A stretch of DNA of 64,000 bases from Collybiopsis luxurians FD-317 M1. Its lineage: Eukaryota > Basidiomycota > Agaricomycetes > Agaricales > Omphalotaceae. The position numbers and the translations under genes are program-made. Positions 11,460 through 23,649 of the stretch are shown piece after piece. The stretch is from contig KN834773.1 of the NCBI GenBank assembly GCA_000827265.1, positions 424,541 to 488,540 on the forward strand, in the 5' to 3' direction. Numbering within the stretch: the stretch's first letter is position 1; every line of letters starts with the position of its first letter. A model generated the notes under the pieces. That model was given only the letters and a program-made list of their open reading frames with translations. It had not been told where the DNA came from and ran no database searches.

Positions 11460-13765
11460 ATGGCCTTGCCTGCAACTAGGATACGCGCTCAAGGATTACC
11501 CATAAATCCACAATTCGTACGGTCACGGTCGACTACGGCTTCACCTGGTTATTCGATATTCGATGCAAAATCAAGAGTACGGGAACATGCCAGGAATATT
11601 AGTCGTACATCTTCAAAAAGGGCCGCTGCTGCACCTGCTGTGTATGTTTAACTTTCAACTCGATCTAGTAACTTTTTTTTTGATCCAAAATCTCCATCCT
11701 CAGCCGTCCTGCACCCGCACCTGGTTTCCAGCAAATACCGACGAAAAACAACATAGACTTACCCTCAGGCCCTGGCCCCGAACCCAATGAACCCCTGGAC
11801 CGTACTTTTGTCGGTTTATCAGGAGGTCAAATATTCCACGAAATGATGCTTCGGCACGGAGTCAAGCACGTCTTTGGTTATCCCGGAGGGGCTATTCTTC
11901 CGGTTTTCGACGCCATCTACAAGTCACCTTACTTTGATTTCATCCTTCCTCGTCATGAACAGGGCGCAGGACATATGGCGGAAGGATATGCTCGTGTATC
12001 TGGCAAACCTGGGGTAGTTCTTGTCACATCTGGTCCAGGAGCTACGAATGTGATTACACCGATGCAAGATGCCTTGAGCGATGGCGTTCCTCTGGTTGTC
12101 TTTTCCGGTCAGGTAGCAACATCTGCTATCGGGTCCGATGCGTTCCAGGAAGCCGATGTCATTGGTATTTCTCGAAGCTGCACGAAATGGAACGTTATGG
12201 TAAAAGACATCGCTGAACTGCCCCGCAGAATCAACGAGGCGTTCAAAATTGCTACATCTGGACGTCCGGGCCCTGTCCTTGTCGATCTTCCCAAGGATGT
12301 CACTGCTGGGATCCTTCGTACACCCTTACCTTACAGGGCTACCACCCCTGGCATCAATCTCGGTCTTCCTATGAATCCCTTGCAGGCTATGGAAGCACCG
12401 GTCGAGATTGGCTTGATCAAACAAGCAGCAGCTCTTATCAACCAAGCTCAGCGACCCTTGATCTACGCAGGCAACGGTGTTCTTTCGTCGCCAATGGGTC
12501 CTAAACTTCTAGCACAGCTGTCCGAGTACGGTAACATCCCAGTGACTACTACTCTCCAAGGTCTCGGTGCATTCGACGAAATGAACGAGAGGAGTTTGCA
12601 TATGCTCGGGATGCACGGAAGCGCCTACGCCAATCTTGCTATGCAGCAGGCCGACGTCATCATTGCTTTAGGGGGTCGTTTCGACGACCGGGTAACTGGA
12701 AAAGTTTCCGAATTTGCTCCTGCTGCGCGTGCTGCCGCTGCTCAAGGCCGCGGTGGAATCATCCATTTCGAGATTCAACCCAAGAACATTAACAAGGTTG
12801 TCCAGGCGTCCATTCCCATCGTCGGCGATGTGATCACCAACCTCATGTCCCTCGTTCCTCTGATAAAGTCTTCACCTCGTCACGAATGGTTTGCGGATAT
12901 CAAGGGGTGGAAGAAGAAATATCCGTTCACCTACATCAAGTCAAAGTCTGGCGAGCCTATAAAGCCACAGGAGGTTATTGAAGAGTTGGACCTGCAGGTG
13001 AAGGACAAGAAGGAGGACGTCATTGTGGCTACTGGTGTTGGTCAACATCAGATGTGGGCGGCTCAGCACTATCGCTGGACGCACCCCCGCCAGATGGTTA
13101 CTTCGGGAGGTCTCGGTGTAGGTTTCTTTTCCTGACCGTTTGTATCATTTCTCATCACTGAATGATTCCGCAGACTATGGGTTTCGGTCTCCCGGCTTCT
13201 ATCGGAGCCAAAGTTGCTGCACCACAAAAGATCGTGGTTGACATTGACGGCGACGCCTCTTTCAGTATGACCGCCATGGAGCTGCAGACGGCGTCAATGT
13301 ACAATATCGGGGTGAAAGTTCTCATATTAAACAATGAGTTCCAAGGAATGGTTGTCCAGTGGCAAGGTTGGTTTCATACTCTCGATTCGACTCCTCACGC
13401 ATTAAAGTTTCTCCAGACCTCTTCTACGATGCTCGCTACTCTCACACCAAAATGACCAATCCCGACTTTGTTCGTCTCGCTCAATCGATGAACGTACATG
13501 CCATACGGTGTACGAGGGCGGAGGATCTGCCGGCGAAGATGAAAGAATTCTTAGAGTACGACAACTCAAAACCCGTCTTGTTGGAGTGTGTAGTGGAGAA
13601 GAAGGAGCATGTGTTCCCAATGGTGAGTTAATCGCTTTCCGCCGGTGTTTGTTCGTCTCTAAGCCAAATTTTCTTTCTTCTTCCCTACCCAAGGTGCCCG
13701 CTGGGAAAGCTCTACATGAGCAATTTGTTCACCCTATTCTCAGGGAACCATCATCAAAAGCATGA
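11460..13765 (+). CDS. ILV2: Acetolactate synthase catalytic subunit, copy 1
   Basis: Five exons join in phase: 11460-11641, 11704-13117, 13174-13366, 13417-13622, 13694-13765, giving 688 residues. The enzyme is the thiamine-diphosphate-dependent first common step of valine, leucine and isoleucine synthesis in mitochondria. The first ~60 residues are rich in Arg, Ser and Ala with few acids, as in a transit peptide. The core follows the family closely: [29 protein letters not shown] with catalytic Glu146, [82 protein letters not shown] and GMVVQWQ with Trp595. Residue 199 is Ala where yeast and plant enzymes have Pro. A close paralogue lies 9.6 kb downstream, beyond eEF2. Confidence 0.96.
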
Positions 13766-14559
13766 GAGGCGTAACTAGTCGACATTTTGTTTAATGCATA
13801 TTTCCGCCCTCTGCATCTCCGTCTAATCTTTCCTCTATCTCTGCTTCCCAACTAGTCTGTATTACCAACAATCAAAACCGTTTCCTTCACGCGGAGCCAT
13901 TTTCTTATTCAATGCTACCTCATTGTTATGGTTTTTTTCATCTTCCGGGGGTTCTCAATGTCGTTATTGTCGTGCTTCACAGTTCTTAGGTTTTGCAAGT
14001 ACCGGTCTCTCCTGATTGATACTCGAGGCCTTCATCTTCATGCCCTTTTCATGCTCGTCTCGAGTCTAATGACTGCTCGCTATAGATCGTTTGTCGCTGC
14101 ATGCTCCATATAAACGAACCATTGTCTAACGTATTTCTTACCCTTTTTCAACGACCATTCGAATTTACCTTGAATAAAAAACAAGAGGTTCATGTACATG
14201 TATTTTTATCGTTGAATTACCTAGGTTGGAAATTTGAACAGGACGACGTCTTATGATTGAATGCTGTATTTCGACCCTACTAAGTATATTGCTGTGGTCA
14301 AAAGGTCCAATCAGCTATTGACACCTGGTCGTACAAGTGAGTACTATTTAAAGTTTGGAATGTTTGAACGCCGACCGGACGGAAATTTGTATATACATAG
14401 AGTTCTACGTATATAGAGTCCGTGCTAAATGAAGGAGCTGAAAGGAACGATATTCCCTGCGTAGGTATGGTGTACATGGACTTCCCTCTCGATCATGGAC
14501 ACGATGATGATACACGTACGCGTGCAGGTTGAGCGATCTATATCACCATGTGATCGTGT
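13766..14559. other. Downstream of ILV2 copy 1; no gene seen
   Basis: Pyrimidine-rich sequence follows the stop codon and probably includes the 3' untranslated region. Part of it (around 13860-13990, with AATCAAAACCGTTT and TATTGTCGTGCTTCA) matches sequence after copy 2 (23430-23560), so the duplication extends past the stop. No coding frame is supported. Confidence 0.5.
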
Positions 14560-15540
14560 TTCAGGCAGGTGAAAAAGCGTCCCGGCCGTTTCCGTAAACT
14601 TGCTCTCTTGACGTCCAGCCTGGTGTGTACATGTCGTGCCTTGGATTAGTGTTCTTCCCGTCAAGCCAAGACTTAGAGAGTGAAACTCCTCAAGATCGTC
14701 AATTTCCTGAAGATTAGAACGCTCCCGTTCTCGCCTTGGCACTTGCGCGAAAGCTTCTGTCATGTAGCAAGTTGGATGACAAATGTCAGTGCGAAATTGG
14801 TGCCACGACTGTTTGGAAAGTCCAATCTCCGACGACAATGTATGTTCAGAGCTTGGACATGAATGCACCGAGGAGCCGAAGATGAAATGTCGCTTGTGCG
14901 AGGGAAAAAGCCGAAAGGGAGTCCGTCTTGGTTGAAGCGTCTTCAACGGCGTTTAACAATGCCAGTAGGAATCAACAGCTTTCAGCTGGAGAAAGAAACG
15001 CTTCGGGCACCCCTTCTTGTCCCTCTTATCCTTGCCAATCGGCATTCTCTCTCTTTGCTGTCCAAGGATAGAGTACGTTATAAACGCCCGTTCGACAAAG
15101 GAGCAACTCAAGGAACATATAATGAGCTGGTGCCTGACAAGCAAGTAATTTCGACATTTCTATGCACTAGAATTGACGTTTTAGCTATAAGAAAGTCAAT
15201 GTCTACTTACATTTTCAGAGTCTGACAATGTGTAGAGTACATAATATCCTGTGGTCGGACCGGTTCTCCTCAGGTACTAGTAACCCTGCGCGACAGACTC
15301 AGATAATCGTTCAAACCTTTCGAACCCTGGATAGTCATGCGGCGCTTTTGTGAATCTTCGAGCTTCAAGTTTGCCTTCACTGTCATCAGTCAGGATGGGG
15401 GTCCTACGTATTTCACGGCCGGTTAAGCGGTGGCAACCGAAGTTTCCGTCGTGACAAATAAAGCTTCTCTCATTTCTCTCGCTCTTACCTCCATTGTTAT
15501 ACAAAACGGTTAGTACTTTCCCAACTTCTTTCACTTCAAG
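14560..15540. repeat. Duplicated relic downstream of ILV2 copy 1
   Basis: This segment has a diverged partner at about 23650-24540, downstream of ILV2 copy 2. Matches include CATGTGATCGTGTTTCAGGC / GTGACCGTGTTTGAGGC (the word just before GGTGAAAA), CTCCGACGAC, GAGGAGCCGAAGATGAAATG / GAGGATCCGAAGAAAATG and ACTGTCATC(A/G)GTCAGGA. On the - strand a spliced frame is just possible here: after a GTAAGTAG donor near 15211, the next block reads AHYMFLELLLCRTGVYN. The partner copy is interrupted in that frame. I infer an old - strand gene, now degraded, that was duplicated together with ILV2. No function can be assigned. Confidence 0.5.
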
Positions 15541-16172
15541 CCAGGAGCCAAGAATTGACTTGTGATATGCTGGTTTGGAAGAAAATGCGGCTGGAGCATT
15601 ATTTCAGCCGAATATAAAGTTTCAGGAGGCTACCGAGGATAACAACTCAGAATATGAATCCCGAGCAAAGTCAGCATGGAGAGATCAAAAAATAATTCTG
15701 CGGAATATATAACCAGAGGCCAGGTAGAAAATGTTGAGTCTGTGGTGGCGGCATTGAGACTGATCCAATTAACTCGAGGAGTAGCGACCAAGACTCGGAG
15801 AGCGATGAGCTTTTGGCGAATCGTGTTCAACACGTAATGTCGAGTGCTACGAGGTCCTTGGTCTTCAACTTACCGTGTGTCCCTTCAGTTTTGTATCCTG
15901 GAACCAAAATTTCCCAGTGCTGCCATGCTCAGGAAAAAAATTGCCTCCCCGACTGGCATGACATTTCCTCATTGCTGTCATACAGTTTCAGAATCACCTT
16001 TCTTAAATTGGATGAGTAACGTAGTCGCGCAACACGCGCTGATACATACATGGCTATGTAGTACAAATATGTAATCAATAATTTATTGCAAAAGGTACAA
16101 ATTGCACTGTAATCAAAACTATTGGGACCGACGTTGTAGGACAGAAGGGGTAACATTGCATGTACAGGTTAT
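15541..16172. other. Intergenic; no gene seen
   Basis: No frame with motifs or splice support. The right end must contain the eEF2 3' untranslated region, since that gene ends at 16173 reading leftwards. Confidence 0.45.
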
Positions 16173-19100
16173 TTACAGCTTATCGCAGTAGGCATCAAGA
16201 GCAGGAATCTCAGGCTACACGAAAATGAGAGGTCAAGGCAGATTAACAACAGACAAACGGCTGGTGCATACCTTAAGACCCTTGCGTGTACGAATCCTGG
16301 TAACCACTTCCTCAATCTTGCTCCCCTTGTCAAGTGGTGCTAGAGGAGGAACGCAAGTCAACTTCTAAGAAAGATTACAGAAGAGATATCACTTGATCTT
16401 ACATCCAGGCATCAATTCCCAGTGGTCGAAGACACTCTGAGGGAAGGCCTGGCCGGCAGTGTGTGATCGTAGCTCTCCGATGAAACCGAAGGACTCAGCG
16501 ACAGGCAGATATGCTTTCACCGTGAACATAGGGGTTCCAGCCCTCTGCTCTTCACTGACCACTTGTCCACGACGCTTGTTCAAGCATGAGTAGACACCGC
16601 CAATGGCATTTTCAGGACACTGGATTTCAACTGAGAAACGAAAACGAAGTCAGAAAATGTAAAACAATGTTCTAAGATGTTACACACCGAGATATATCGG
16701 TTCCTGGAGACCAGGAGTGGCGAGTAGACAGGCGGCATAACAGACCCGTCTGCAAGTGGGGATGATTTGTCCTCCACCACGGTGGATAGCATCGCCATGC
16801 AGCTGGATACATCGTAAGTGCAAGTGTAAATAAAGCCCGCCAATGAAAACTCCGACTTACAACAACATCAAGGATATTGAATCTGATACCGCGCATGTTC
16901 TCTTCAGCGCAGACACCTTCCTTCGTAGCCCACTGGAATGCGGCAACACACGAGTCTTTGATTTCGTTCAAGTACTGAACTCCCTTGGTGACATCAACCA
17001 GCAAATTTGGACCAGAGGTGTCAGGACCGAAACACCAGATTTTTCGGGCCTCGGTGACGTCCCAGCCATATTCATCAGCAAGAATACGAGCACGAGCTTT
17101 GAAATCGTCGCGAGCACTGATCTTGCCCTCTTCAATGGCCTTTGACAGCTCTTCATCAATGGGCATAGCTTTCACGTACAGACGGTTGTGCTTGTTCTGA
17201 GATTTTGAGAGAGCAACTATGGAGGATTCCGCCTTAACGGTCTCACGGTAAGGAACGACGGGATCGGAGATCTTTAGAGGTACACCAGCGTGGTCTTCTT
17301 GAAGATCCTATGTGAATCATGAGCAAAAGAAGAGTAAAGGTAATAAAAAAAGACACATGCCTTCAAACAGATTTCCAAGTGAAGCTCACCAGCACCTGCA
17401 ACAATGTGCTCACCAGTTTCCGAGATCCATGCCTTGACAGAGGGGTCGGATTTTGAGAGACGCTTGAGACCCTCAACGAGTTTGGGAAGATCAGCGGCAT
17501 TCTTGGCTTCCACAGCTACCTGCACAACAGGAGACACGGAGAATCGCATGACCTTCATGTTATGGGCAGTCTCAGACGTGGTCAAAGTACCACTTTTCAA
17601 CAGGAATTGATCAATACCAACTAGACCAATGATGTTGCCTGCGGGACAGTCCTCAATGGGTTCAATGTAACGGCCCATCATAAGCACGGTCCGCTGAATG
17701 GACTTGACGGAGAGATCGTCCTTTTTCCCGGGAATATAGTTGGGGCCCTGAATACGGACCTTGAGGCCAGAACGAACAGTCCCAGAGAATACACGACCGA
17801 AGGCGTAGAAACGTCCCTTATCAGATGCGGGCACCATCTTGGAAACGTAAATAACAAGGGGGCCCTTGGGATCACAGTCACGAATACCAATGGCAGATTC
17901 GTCATCCATGGGACCCTCATATAGGGTCTCGACACGGTATCGCTGTGCGGTGGCAGGAGAAGGAAGGTTAATGACTATCATTTCTAACATGGAGTCACCA
18001 GCCGGCAAGAATTTACGCATGATAGCCTTGAGCAAGGCTTTACCCTCAAGATCACGCTCATCCTGAGCGAGCTTGACGTCGAGCTTCTCGAGTATGGAGG
18101 CGATGGCATCCGTTTTGTGATTTATGACAGCATCGAAGATTTTGAAGATGGGGTCCAGAACGAACGAGTTGAATGCTCGCTCGAGGGATCTACCATCGGC
18201 ATCAGTGTTCTTGTTGGTCCATTTCTTCGTTTTTAGGTTAAAGTAGTTATCACCCCAAAGTTTGGTCATCATCTTGTCCTTATCGACACCGAACTTTTTG
18301 GCATAACGAGAAGCAAATTGACGAAGAGTGAAGGCCCATCCATGAAGACCAGAACCGAATGCGACAGTACCTCGACTGGGATAAACTTGAACATCACCGA
18401 GAGCTGCATCATGGTATGTCGATATAATGACGTTGACGCTTTCGACAGTACGCTGGAAGGACTGGTACAGTGATTCCTTGCCGACCTGAAGTTCGAGCAA
18501 GGCACGGTCAACCTTATTGATGATGACGACGGGCTTAATACGCTCGGTCAAAGCCTGACGCAGCACCGTCTCGGTCTGCACACAGACACCTTCGACACAG
18601 TCGACAACGACAAGGGCACCATCAGTGACACGAAGAGCAGCAGTGACCTCAGAGGAGAAATCAACGTGGCCAGGAGAGTCGATCAAGTTGATCAAGAACT
18701 CGTTCCCTGCAAGGCTCAATTTTTTAGTTCCTGATGACGAGGAGCCCTTTCTCATGATCTTACATACCATCGGTCTTTTGCTTGATGGAAGTAAGATCTT
18801 CCCTGTCTACCTCAAAGAACATAGAAATAGCCGTGGACTTGATCGTGATACCGCGTTCTTTTTCATCTTCTCTGTCGTCTGTGAATCGTGTGCCTCCGGC
18901 TTTATCTGAAGCAATGATGCCGGCTTTCGATATCAGTGAGTCTGTAAGGGTAGATTTTCCGTGATCAACTGCGAGAAGAAAAAGTGAGCAACTGGGATGA
19001 CAAGCAGACTGTAGCAATACTTGCCATGGGCGATAACGCTTATGTTACGGATATTTGTGGGCCTGTCCATGAGCTTACGGATCTGGTCTGAGCATCGTAA

Positions 19101-19216
19101 GCAACAATTGGACGGTTGATCAAATAACGAGCTTTTTTTCTTACCGACGGTGAATTTACTACATGAATTAATGAGTTGGAGGGAAGAGATGAGAAATGAG
19201 ATAGGACATACACCAT
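16173..19216 (-). CDS. EFT: Translation elongation factor 2 (eEF2)
   Basis: Ten coding exons join in phase: 19212-19216, 19145-19158, 19025-19087, 18768-18968, 17361-18706, 16861-17307, 16688-16802, 16403-16630, 16272-16339, 16173-16214. They encode exactly 842 residues, the length of yeast eEF2. This GTPase moves the ribosome by one codon per cycle. Seen: AHVDHGKST (residues 26-34, P-loop), [19 protein letters not shown] (switch I), [13 protein letters not shown] (G3), INKVDR (G4), [12 protein letters not shown], and [12 protein letters not shown] with His699, the diphthamide-modified residue in the family, at the same position number as in yeast. The first coding exon is only ATGGT and the second only 14 nt. 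Introns 3 (19024-18969) and 5 (17360-17308) begin with GC rather than GT. Confidence 0.97.
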
Positions 19217-20920
19217 GTTGCCTAGATTTTACAATGAAAAAATGCAGGAAGAAGGCAGCTTTGAAGTTTGATACAAAGGCCCAAGAAAGTCGAGAATGCG
19301 ATTTCTTTTTTCTTTTCACATAGTGACGATTTCGGCACTTTATGTGACGTTGTGTATCTATAACCAGTCATCTCGGTCCCGGAAGGTCCCGGACTTGGCA
19401 GCTGCGATACAATTGAGCGACCTCGTATATCTATGCCTAGTCATCTCGGTTCCGGAAGGCTCCAGCGTCAAACCCTCATTTGCGGAATAACACCGGCAGC
19501 CCAATGGCAGTGAGCGGTTTTCAGTAGGTATTATCTAAGCATTACAGCGGGAGTGACCGACAGTTAAATGTGGGTCGCTAGGAGTTGCTTACTAGCAACC
19601 TAGCCGCCGAATGAATCAATCCAATGAGGCAAAGTGAAAATTGGTATTTGTCACCCGCTTCGACACTATAGCGGACACAGAAAGCAATGTCACTGCCTTG
19701 TATAGGTACCCACAATATTCTGGAGGTTTTGAATGTTTTGGTAGGCATATGCATCAGTATACTGATCGTCATGTTCTCTGCTTGCAGGAGACTAGGTTTG
19801 TATAAAAATTAATCATAGAATGATAGAGCATTTCCAGGATATGAGAGTCAGCTTATGGTGGATGGGGCCTGGAGTGCAGCTCTTCGAAAGTGACAATGTT
19901 AGCCAGGCTAGCCGACGAAGTAGCAAGGGTGTGAGCAGAAGGTTTTCAAACTCCGACACGTAGCCGCCCGCTAAAGTGATATATTACATAATAATAACGA
20001 ATACGCACCGTGTCTTTGCCATTCTTCCGTGATAATGAGCTCTGAAGTATCGAGGAAAGCTCGAATAGTCCAGTCACAGCCGCAAATGTGTCTGCAGCTG
20101 TCCCACGTACTCCCGCATCGAATTTAGCTTATCCGCCCCAGGCGTGCTGTTACTTCTTTCTTTTTCCATCTTTGCCTGCTCTGAAATAATGAGGTAGAGA
20201 AACAAGTCATTGACGCGTAATACGCCACTTCACGTGCCAGAGGCCCGGCTTTCCGGCGGCAAGAGCTCGGAGTTTGAAAATCGTGCTATCAGTCCAATTT
20301 GTTTTGTTTTTGCGTTCACTGGAATTGGGAAGGACAACTTGCATACGCTTAAAAATCTGGTTGTGCCAGTCGGAAAGGAGTATGTGGATATTGCATAGGT
20401 ACTCACAGAAATTATCCTTTGAAATTGGGAAGTTTGGGGAAAAAAACCCAGCCTAGAGGCTACATTTTTTCCTGCACCCCCTTTCTTAACCCTTGCCACT
20501 AGGCTCACTTCATGGAGCTCAGAACTCTCCGCCTGCGGCGAGCTCATTGCTGGCCCATTACATGAAGCTTCCATAGGCACTGTCTTCTCAGGTTAAACAC
20601 CGAGCTACCTTTTCGCTGGCGCTGCTTGTTTCAGGATTTGCATCCTGAAGCCACTCTTAGTCATTTTTTCATCTACGCTACTGAGTGCCAAAAAAAAACC
20701 TATTATATTGCTAAGCTAGCTTCCCGATGGCTCGAGAATAAAAAATCGATCCCTGGTGTTTTTGTTTCCTGGGGCCCCTTCCAATTCGTGCTCCTGAACA
20801 TACGGGGCAGACCTCAAAAGCTGGCTCAAAAAAAGGTTGTAATCAGTATGATCCTAGCAAATAGAGCCGAGTGGGATTGCCGCATCAGGGCATCTTTTGA
20901 TTGAAGACGAAATTGAATAC
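19217..20920. other. eEF2 upstream region and intergenic gap; no gene seen
   Basis: The left part should be the eEF2 promoter. A direct repeat of about 32 bp (TATCTAT, three variable bases, AGTCATCTCGGT, then CCGGAAGG) occurs at 19355 and 19428. The remainder to 20920 has only short frames without motifs. Homology with the promoter of ILV2 copy 1 begins near 20922. Confidence 0.5.
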
Positions 20921-21044
20921 TTATTCGAGTCACTCGAAAGTGTCGAGTCACTGAAAAGTAAATTTTACTTTTACACTTCCATCTTACGCCCTTCATCGTT
21001 ACCTTTACGGTCAACTTCTTTAGTTAACATTCTTTGCTTCCAAA

Positions 21045-23376
21045 ATGGTTTTGTTTCCAACCAGGATATGCGCTCAAGCGCCATTAATAAATCCACAATT
21101 CGTACGGTCACGGTCGACTACGGCTTCACCTGGTTACTCGATATTCGATGCAAAATCAAGAGTACGGGAACATGCCAGGAATATTAGTCGTACATCTTCA
21201 AAAAGGGCCGCTGCTGCACCTGCTGTGTATGTTTAACTTTCAACTCGATCTAGTAACTTTTTTTTGATCCAAAATCTCCATCCTCAGCCGTCCTGCACCC
21301 GCACCTGGTTTCCAGCAAATACCGACGAAAAACAACATAGACTTACCCTCAAGCCCTGGCCCCGAACCCAATGAACCCCTGGACCGTACTTTTGTCGGTT
21401 TATCAGGAGGTCAAATATTCCACGAAATGATGCTTCGACATGGGGTCAAGCATATCTTTGGTTATCCTGGAGGAACCATTCTTCCTGTTTTTGACGCCAT
21501 TTACAAGTCTCCTCACTTCGATTTCATCCTTCCTCGTCATGAACAGGGCGCAGGACATATGGCGGAAGGATATGCTCGTGTATCTGGCAAACCTGGGGTC
21601 GTCCTCGTCACATCTGGTCCAGGGGCTACGAACGTGATTACCCCGATGCAAGATGCATTGAGCGATGGCGTTCCTCTGGTTGTCTTTTCCGGTCAGGTAG
21701 CAACATCTGCTATCGGGTCCGATGCGTTCCAGGAAGCCGATGTCATTGGTATTTCTCGAAGCTGCACAAAATGGAACGTTATGGTAAAAGATATCGCTGA
21801 ACTGCCCCGCAGAATCAACGAGGCGTTCAAAATTGCCACATCTGGACGTCCTGGTCCTGTCCTTGTCGATCTTCCCAAGGATGTCACTGCTGGGATCCTT
21901 CGTACACCCTTACCTTACAGGGCTACCACCCCTGGCATCAATCTCGGTCTTCCTATGAATCCCTTGCAGGCTATGGAAGCACCGGTCGAGATTGGCTTGA
22001 TCAAACAAGCAGCAGCTCTCATCAACCAGGCTCAGCGACCCCTGATCTACGCAGGCAACGGTGTTCTTTCGTCGCCAATGGGTCCTAAACTTCTGGCACA
22101 GTTGTCCGAGTACGGTAACATCCCAGTGACTACTACTCTCCAAGGTCTCGGTGCATTCGACGAAATGAACGAGAGGAGTTTGCATATGCTCGGGATGCAC
22201 GGAAGCGCCTACGCCAATCTTGCTATGCAGCAGGCCGACGTCATCATTGCTCTAGGAGGTCGTTTCGACGAACGCGTAACTGGAAAAATTACCGAATTTG
22301 CTCCTGCTGCCCGTGCCGCGGCTGCTCAGGGCCGCGGCGGAATCATTCACTTCGAGATCCAGCCCAAGAACATTAACAAGGTTGTCCAGGCGTCCATTCC
22401 CATCGTCGGCGATGTGACCACTAACCTCATGTCCCTCGTTCCTCTGATAAAGTCTTCACCTCGTCACAAATGGTTTGCGGATATCAAGGGGTGGAAGAAG
22501 AAATATCCGTTCACCTACGTCAAGTCAAAGTCTGGCGAGCCCATCAAGCCGCAGGAAGTCATTGAGGAGCTGGATCGACAGGTGAAGGACAGGAAAGAGG
22601 ACGTCATTGTGGGTACTGGCGTTGGTCAACATCAGATGTGGGCTGCTCAGCACTATCGCTGGACCCACCCTCGCCAGATGGTTACTTCGGGAGGTCTCGG
22701 TGTAGGTTTCTTTTCCTGACCGTTTTGTATCATTTCCCATCACTGAATGATTCCGCAGACTATGGGTTTCGGTCTCCCGGCTTCTATTGGGGCCAAAGTT
22801 GCTGCACCACAAAAGATCGTGGTTGACATTGATGGCGACGCCTCTTTCAGTATGACTGCCATGGAACTGCAGACGGCGTCGACGTACAACATTGGGGTGA
22901 AAGTCCTCTTGTTAAACAACGAATTCCAGGGAATGGTTCTCCAGTGGCAGGGTTGGTCTTATATTTTGTTATTCAGTATTTGTCTCCTCGGCATCTGATC
23001 ATGAATTTTTTCTTACCTCTAGATCTCTTCTATGATGCTCGCCACTCACAAACCAAAATGACCAATCCTGACTTTGTTGGCCTCGCCCAATCGATGAACG
23101 TACACGCTATAAGGTGTACGACAGTGGAGGAGCTGCCGGCAAAGATGAAAGAATTTCTAGACTATGACAGCTCAAAGCCTGTATTGCTGGAGTGTGTAGT
23201 GGAGAAGAAGGAGCATGTGTTCCCAATGGTGAGTGAAGCCTTTTCTGTCAGTGTCCATTCATTCGTCCCTAATTTGGTTCTTTAAATTTTTCTTACACAA
23301 GGTGCCTGCTGGGAAAGCTCTACATGAGCAATTTGTCCACCCCACTTTTAGGGAACCACCATCATCAGAAGCATGA
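21045..23376 (+). CDS. ILV2: Acetolactate synthase catalytic subunit, copy 2
   Basis: Five exons join in phase at the same intron sites as copy 1: 21045-21226, 21288-22701, 22759-22951, 23023-23228, 23302-23376, giving 689 residues. All core motifs are intact: [77 protein letters not shown]. The frame is open throughout, so it looks functional. It differs from copy 1 at two notable sites: [11 protein letters not shown] (Thr124 in place of Ala) and [10 protein letters not shown] (Glu389 in place of Asp). The first ~14 codons and introns 3 and 4 have diverged from copy 1, while exon 1 after codon 14, intron 1 and large parts of exon 2 are almost identical. It could be an isoform with altered feedback or inhibitor response. 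Confidence 0.95.
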
Positions 23377-23649
23377 GATGTACGGCTCTCTACCAATTCA
23401 CTGCCAATGGTATCTATCACCAACCAACCCAACAATCAGAACCGTTTTTCTTACTTCCGCGTAGTCAATTTCTTATTCAATCAATGTTTGCCTCGTTGCT
23501 GAGGCTTTTCTTTCTCTCATCTTTACGGGTATATTTTTGCTTATCGTCGTCGTGCTTCATTTCCAAGTACTCACTAGTTTAAGATACGGTGGGCGCACTT
23601 AAAGTACGCGCACGCACACTTACCTACGAGTTAACTATTTTTCCATGTG
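23377..23649. other. 3' flank of ILV2 copy 2
   Basis: Pyrimidine-rich sequence after the stop, alignable in patches with the 3' flank of copy 1 (for example AATCAGAACCGTTTTTCTTA and TCGTCGTGCTTCA). No coding frame is supported. Confidence 0.5.

Noticed and set aside
14425..14946. 173-codon open frame (-)
   Set aside because: Its partner in the duplicated relic (23650-24540) is not open in the same way and there is no recognisable domain; treated as relic.
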